A stretch of 34,546 nt of DNA from W0P28-013 sp963659365 (GTDB taxonomy: Bacteria; Bacteroidota; Bacteroidia; Bacteroidales; Paludibacteraceae), in NCBI GenBank assembly GCA_963659365.1, contig CAVKTI010000020.1:1-34546 (forward strand). The letters are read 5' to 3'. This document shows, one piece after another, positions 31,984 through 34,546 of the stretch (position 1 is its first letter; the number at the start of each line of letters is the position of its first letter). A model generated the notes under the pieces. It was not told the origin of the DNA and did not search any database. It saw nothing but the letters and a program-made list of their open reading frames with translations. A program made the position numbers and the translations under genes.

Positions 31984-32411
31984 CCTGCTGTTACGGTTAC
32001 ACTCAACGGCGTTTCGCTTACAAAGGTGCGGCTACACTGCTGGCACGCTGTGGTCGAGATGGCATTCACGGTTGCTCCTGCTGTAACGGTTACCGCCGTC
32101 GGGGCAGTAGTCGATGCAATAGGCAGCGTGAATGTGCCACTCAACGGCTGCGACTTGGTGCAACCGCACCCACCATTGCACGGCACATACGAGATAATGC
32201 CCTGCACACGAACGGTGGCTGCATACTGCCCTGTGCCTACCTGCGACACGCTGACCAACGAAAACTGTGGCGCGAATACTGGCGTGTTCTCGGCACAAGT
32301 GGGGTAGCATAGCCGCTGCGTGATGTTCACTTGGTAGTAGTACGGACTTGCCGTGCTTCCAGCCGCCAATACTGGCGTGATAACTGGTGCTTGAATCTTG
32401 TTCATACGCAT
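31980..32411 (-). CDS. Cysteine-cluster beta protein (143 aa)
   Basis: The protein is Thr/Val-rich and beta-like, with cysteine clusters LCYPTCAE, VPCNGGCGCTK and ACQQC at about residues 34, 77 and 125. These could bind metal or form disulfides in a virion surface protein. A second ATG two codons in (MNKIQ) is also possible. It is coupled to the membrane gene downstream and close to the gene upstream. No family is recognised, and a lysis or virion role cannot be separated. Confidence 0.6.
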   Translation of the reverse strand: MRMNKIQAPVITPVLAAGSTASPYYYQVNITQRLCYPTCAENTPVFAPQFSLVSVSQVGTGQYAATVRVQGIISYVPCNGGCGCTKSQPLSGTFTLPIASTTAPTAVTVTAGATVNAISTTACQQCSRTFVSETPLSVTVTAG

Positions 32412-32418
32412 TCGTTTT

Positions 32419-32637
32419 TTAGTTACCGCTGCCTATTTGTTCATCTTCGGGGGTGTCGCCGACAGCGTTAGGCTCTCCCTCGCTACACTCCTGCACTGGT
32501 ACAAGTGCCGTGTAGATAACATCTATCTTTGCCAAGAGTTCGTCCACTTTGCAGTGCATCGTGTTCATATCTTCCGATAGATTGACGACATTCTCGTTGA
32601 TTCCGTCGAATATCGTGCGTGGTTGTTTTGCTTCCAT
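32419..32637 (-). CDS. Small acidic coiled-coil protein (72 aa)
   Basis: The protein has a central amphipathic helix (NVVNLSEDMNTMHCKVDELL, then AKIDVIYTALV) typical of a short coiled coil, and an acidic, unordered C-terminus (GDTPEDEQIGSGN). It starts at the stop of the upstream gene (TAATG overlap) and is 7 bases from the next. Function unknown. Confidence 0.55.
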   Translation of the reverse strand: MEAKQPRTIFDGINENVVNLSEDMNTMHCKVDELLAKIDVIYTALVPVQECSEGEPNAVGDTPEDEQIGSGN

Positions 32638-32828
32638 TAGCGTAAAAAATTAGTGATTATCAAATTGTCGCCCCACCTATCGAGCAGGGCTTTCAGTTTT
32701 GTAGCCGTTACTGCCACTCCACGCTCGCGCTGGCGAACAACAAACGCTTTCAACGCTTGCGCTGCTGCGTCTGCTTCCGCTTGGCTCTCGGCATAGAGAT
32801 ACATTTCTATCTTGTAGGGTTGCAGCAT
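32637..32828 (-). CDS. Small phage protein (63 aa)
   Basis: The protein starts with a beta strand (YKIEMYLYAES), then an Ala-rich helix (AEADAAAQALKAFVVRQRER) and an amphipathic end (KLKALLDRWGDNLI), a compact ferredoxin-like alternation. It lies between tightly packed leftward genes. No family is recognised. Confidence 0.55.
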   Translation of the reverse strand: MLQPYKIEMYLYAESQAEADAAAQALKAFVVRQRERGVAVTATKLKALLDRWGDNLIITNFLR

Positions 32829-32834
32829 AAGGCG

Positions 32835-33176
32835 TTAGGGTATCGGTGGCACATCGGCAGGGGCGGTCGGCAGGGCAATACCTGCTTTGCCTGTCATCGT
32901 GCGCACAAGATTGTAGTAGCCAATCAACTTTTCTTGGTTGCCGTCGAGCCAGCCGAGCAGTCCGAGTGCCGTGTCTTTGGCTTGCGTCAGTGCCGACACG
33001 CTCGGTTGGTCGTAGTCGGGCATATTGGGCATATCTTTCATAAAGTAGTCGCATACCTCTGTGGCTGCCTTTATGTCGCCCCCACACACCACCAGTGCCG
33101 AGCGTTTGAGCGCGTCTTTCGATGTTGTTTGTAGTAGCGTAGCGTCGTACGCCATCTTGTTTCCGAATAGTGCCAT
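32835..33176 (-). CDS. Small phage protein (113 aa)
   Basis: The sequence is helical with a Pro-rich end (PTAPADVPPIP). Notable are SALVVCGGDIKAATEVCDYF and LGLLGWLDGNQEKLIGYYNL. Its spacing (6 bases to the next gene, 55 from the one upstream) shows it is part of the leftward small-gene operon. No family is recognised; a virion or assembly role fits the context. Confidence 0.6.
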   Translation of the reverse strand: MALFGNKMAYDATLLQTTSKDALKRSALVVCGGDIKAATEVCDYFMKDMPNMPDYDQPSVSALTQAKDTALGLLGWLDGNQEKLIGYYNLVRTMTGKAGIALPTAPADVPPIP

Positions 33177-33231
33177 TGTTCTTGTCGATTAAAAGTAGGC
33201 AGGGACACGCTGTCCCCACCTACAAACACGG

Positions 33232-33714
33232 TTAGTTGCCGCTGCAAGTGTCGCAGCCACACGGTTGCGGTGCGCTGTAACGCTGCACACGTAGGAAACC
33301 GCAGTTGCCAACGGCGGAGTTCAAGCCGCTGTTGTTCTGTTGCGCCAACGCATAAGCATAAGCATCTGCCAGTGCGCTTGCCGACACATTCGGGTTCGAG
33401 GTCGCTTGCGATTGCACATCGACATACTGCTTTACCGTAGGCGTTTGCGCATTCTGCCAAGTTTCACGCGCCGTGCGCTCGCTCAACGCAAACTGCGACA
33501 CAAGATTGAGCGCGTCTTTGTTGCCAGCCACCGCTTGCTCTGCCGCCTTTGCGCGTGCTTCGGAGGCTTTGTTGATGCCCCAACCCAAACCGATAGCAAG
33601 CAGCAACGCACCGCCGCCAAGACCAGCCGCCAAACCAATAGCCGTTGCACTTTGTCCGTGTGAGTTGTGGTGCTTCGTCATCATCATCACATCGGACGGA
33701 GTAATTTCTGCCAT
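33232..33714 (-). CDS. Single-span membrane protein with cysteine-rich tail (160 aa)
   Basis: Residues about 22-47 form one glycine-rich membrane span (AIGLAAGLGGGALLLAIGLG), preceded by a polar His-rich start (MMMTKHHNSHGQ) and followed by a long polar helix (KASEARAKAAEQAVAG) and an Ala/Gln/Asn-rich region. The end has CGCDTC. Glycine-rich spans are easily unwound and are good rhomboid substrates or ejection-channel parts. A TACCTTTG promoter element lies about 75 bases upstream, and the start is in the context ACGACTATGG. Function is not known. Confidence 0.65.
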   Translation of the reverse strand: MAEITPSDVMMMTKHHNSHGQSATAIGLAAGLGGGALLLAIGLGWGINKASEARAKAAEQAVAGNKDALNLVSQFALSERTARETWQNAQTPTVKQYVDVQSQATSNPNVSASALADAYAYALAQQNNSGLNSAVGNCGFLRVQRYSAPQPCGCDTCSGN

Positions 33715-33880
33715 AGTCGTAACTCTTTTTTCCGCCTCTTACACCTTTGGCGATTGGTATCGGAAACGCTTGCCGCTCCGACACGACAAAGGTAGCCAAC
33801 AACAACGCAGCAAAAAAATTATAACTTGTCATTTTTCTTGTCATTTTTCTTGTCGTATAACTTGGCGCATAACTTGTCAT
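33464..33880 (-). CDS. Possible overlapping gene, tetrapeptide repeats plus hydrophobic segment
   Basis: An ATG at 33880 overlaps the stop of the DnaA-like gene (ATGA), the standard coupling arrangement in this phage. The frame begins with tetrapeptide repeats (MTSY, APSY, TTRK, MTRK, MTSY) and NFFAALLLATFVVS, a signal-like stretch, then runs 251 bases into the gene at 33232-33714 in another frame. The overlapped part looks like shadow sequence (Arg/Trp/Cys-rich). A short true peptide or no gene at all are both more likely than the full 138-residue product. Confidence 0.2.
   Translation of the reverse strand: MTSYAPSYTTRKMTRKMTSYNFFAALLLATFVVSERQAFPIPIAKGVRGGKKSYDYGRNYSVRCDDDDEAPQLTRTKCNGYWFGGWSWRRCVAACYRFGLGHQQSLRSTRKGGRASGGWQQRRAQSCVAVCVERAHGA
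33787..33794 (-). promoter_or_regulatory. Leftward promoter element for the small-gene operon
   Basis: The minus strand reads TACCTTTG, fitting TAnnTTTG, about 73 bases before the start at 33714. The five tandem 12-bp repeats begin about 30 bases further upstream, at the place where an activator would bind. Confidence 0.45.
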
Positions 33881-33884
33881 TTTC
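33825..33884. repeat. Five tandem 12-bp repeats
   Basis: Units start at 33825, 33837, 33849, 33861 and 33873 with no gaps. The first two are CTTGTCATTTTT exactly; the third and fourth are CTTGTCGTATAA and CTTGGCGCATAA; the fifth is CTTGTCATTTTC. The period is four codons and roughly one DNA turn, so either a coding repeat or a protein-binding array fits. The array spans the stop of the DnaA-like gene and lies upstream of a leftward promoter. Confidence 0.75.
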
Positions 33885-34185
33885 CCGAAAATAGGGCGTT
33901 TAGCACGCGTTCAATCTCGTCGTCCAACTCTCTGAAAAAATAACTCTGCCGCCTACGCTCCCAATATCGATAGAGAATTGAGCAGATACTATTGCGGTGC
34001 TTGCGCCCTGTGAGCAACAGCAGGTCGTCGGTGGTCAAGCCATAACGCCGACACAGATTGACAATGATACACCGAGCGTCGCACACTACTTGCGACCGAC
34101 TACTGCCAATAATCTCGCTCTCCGATATTTCGCACGCCGTAGCCACGCTGCGCAATATCAGCCAAAAGAGTTCTCTTTTATTCAT
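33877..34185 (-). CDS. DnaA domain IV-like DNA-binding protein
   Basis: The 102-residue protein matches the order of DnaA domain IV nearly end to end: ILRSVATACEISESEIIGSS, then RSQVVCDARCIIVNLCRRYG, LTTDDLLLLTGRKHRNSI and a last helix. TGRKHRNS corresponds to the GGRDHSTV signature that reads the DnaA box. ATPase and helicase-loading domains are absent, so it could occupy DnaA boxes without starting replication, or act as a transcription factor. It is divergent from the ncRNA promoter at 34200. Confidence 0.75.
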   Translation of the reverse strand: MNKRELFWLILRSVATACEISESEIIGSSRSQVVCDARCIIVNLCRRYGLTTDDLLLLTGRKHRNSICSILYRYWERRRQSYFFRELDDEIERVLNALFSGK

Positions 34186-34199
34186 AACGGAAAAATTTA

Positions 34200-34207
34200 T
34201 AACTTTG
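34200..34207 (+). promoter_or_regulatory. Promoter of the ncRNA at 34211
   Basis: TAACTTTG followed by CAC is identical over 11 bases to the early promoter at 8842-8852. Its predicted start, a few bases downstream near 34212, coincides with the first strand of the closing stem of the folded region, which supports a discrete RNA. Confidence 0.6.
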
Positions 34208-34210
34208 CAC

Positions 34211-34380
34211 TTGCAATCACAACATAAACAAGGCGCGATACAGCCTAAAACAAGGAGTTTCTACGCTCCCTGTCTTGGCGGTGTTGCGCCTTTATTCGTC
34301 GCGAATGTGATTGCAAACTGTTTCGCAACGGAAGACAGGGGGCTACTTTTTGCACCCTGTCTTGCTTAACGATTGCAAAT
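34211..34380 (+). ncRNA. Candidate structured noncoding RNA, 6S-like fold
   Basis: TTGCAATCAC (34211-34220) pairs exactly with GTGATTGCAA (34307-34316). Inside is an asymmetric bubble whose 3' side holds a mini-hairpin, ATTCG (34294-34298) with CGAAT (34302-34306). A long arm pairs AAGGCGCGATAC (34230-34241) with GTGTTGCGCCTT (34281-34292), two pairs being G-U, capped by GGAG/CTCC. A second hairpin pairs AAGACAGGG (34332-34340) with CCCTGTCTT (34355-34363). GATTGCAA recurs at 34371-34378 and could replace the closing strand. A closing stem, bubble with 3' hairpin and long arm is the plan of 6S RNA, though this closing stem is short. No convincing coding frame crosses the region. Confidence 0.5.
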
Positions 34381-34407
34381 ATACGCTAAAAAATCTTAAA
34401 GAGAAAA

Positions 34408-34546
34408 TTAAATGCGCAAATAAATTTTCAGCACTTTCCAGCCGACCCAAAGAATTACGAGTGCCACGAACGCCCAACCCAACCAAAAGAAAGTGCGCTG
34501 AAAGCCGTTCATCTGTGCCACGATAACATTGTTCGTTGTGGTTACG
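34408..34546 (-). CDS. C-terminal part of a membrane protein, cut by the window edge
   Basis: A minus-strand frame enters from the right edge and stops at TAA (34410-34408) after 45 complete codons. It reads TTNNVIVAQMNGFQRTFFWL then a hydrophobic span GWAFVALVILWVGWKVLKIY and a basic end (LRI). One membrane helix with a basic tail is clear. The gene continues right of the window, showing that the leftward small-gene block and probably the prophage go on. The 28 bases before the RNA region hold nothing else. Confidence 0.55.
   Translation of the reverse strand, partial: VTTTNNVIVAQMNGFQRTFFWLGWAFVALVILWVGWKVLKIYLRI

Noticed and set aside
33825..33884. CRISPR-like repeats
   Set aside because: Units of 12 bp without spacers are too short and directly abut.

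Overview
The window looks like a Bacteroidales-type (Bacteroidota) chromosome carrying an integrated short-tailed phage. The reasons are promoters of the form TAnnTTTG with a distant TTG/TTTG element, few Shine-Dalgarno sequences, mid-range GC, and gene families typical of gut Bacteroidales prophages. The species cannot be told from the sequence.

Positions 1-6226 are host flank: a truncated leftward gene, an AT-rich intergenic stretch with a 15-bp palindrome, and a complete type I restriction-modification operon (hsdR, hsdM, two-domain hsdS) behind its own promoter. At 6230-6275 lies the 3' part of a tRNA-Val(UAC) gene on the minus strand, cut in the anticodon loop and followed by its terminator. 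This is read as the left attachment site, so the prophage runs from there to beyond the right end of the window.

The prophage begins with a leftward lysogeny block (6352-8758): an HTH repressor without a peptidase domain and four exported or membrane proteins. A control region (8759-9042) holds two inverted-repeat operators, one overlapping the early promoter, and a folded leader RNA. The rightward early block (9043-16499) encodes a small HTH protein, two copies of an unidentified structured RNA, a Sak3/DUF1071-type annealing protein, a NinB-like protein, a DUF6291-like replication protein whose gene contains thirteen 10-bp iterons followed by an AT-rich tract (a lambda-like origin), an adenine methyltransferase and a DnaA-domain-IV-like protein.

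Late genes come in three blocks. The leftward block 26552-16491 encodes scaffold, major capsid protein, adaptor-like and tail proteins, ending in an 1843-residue nozzle/fibre-like protein. The rightward block 26679-31058 encodes a rhomboid intramembrane protease with an intact catalytic dyad, several unknown proteins and the large terminase. The leftward block from the window edge to 31096 encodes small membrane and cysteine-rich proteins and a second DnaA-domain-IV-like protein. A structured, independently promoted RNA lies at 34211-34380. No integrase, portal, endolysin or tape measure is present, so the element is incomplete here.

The most interesting hypothesis is that the major capsid protein, which starts with a signal-peptide-like hydrophobic segment ending in a rhomboid-type site, is matured at the membrane by the phage's own rhomboid protease encoded in the divergent late operon.
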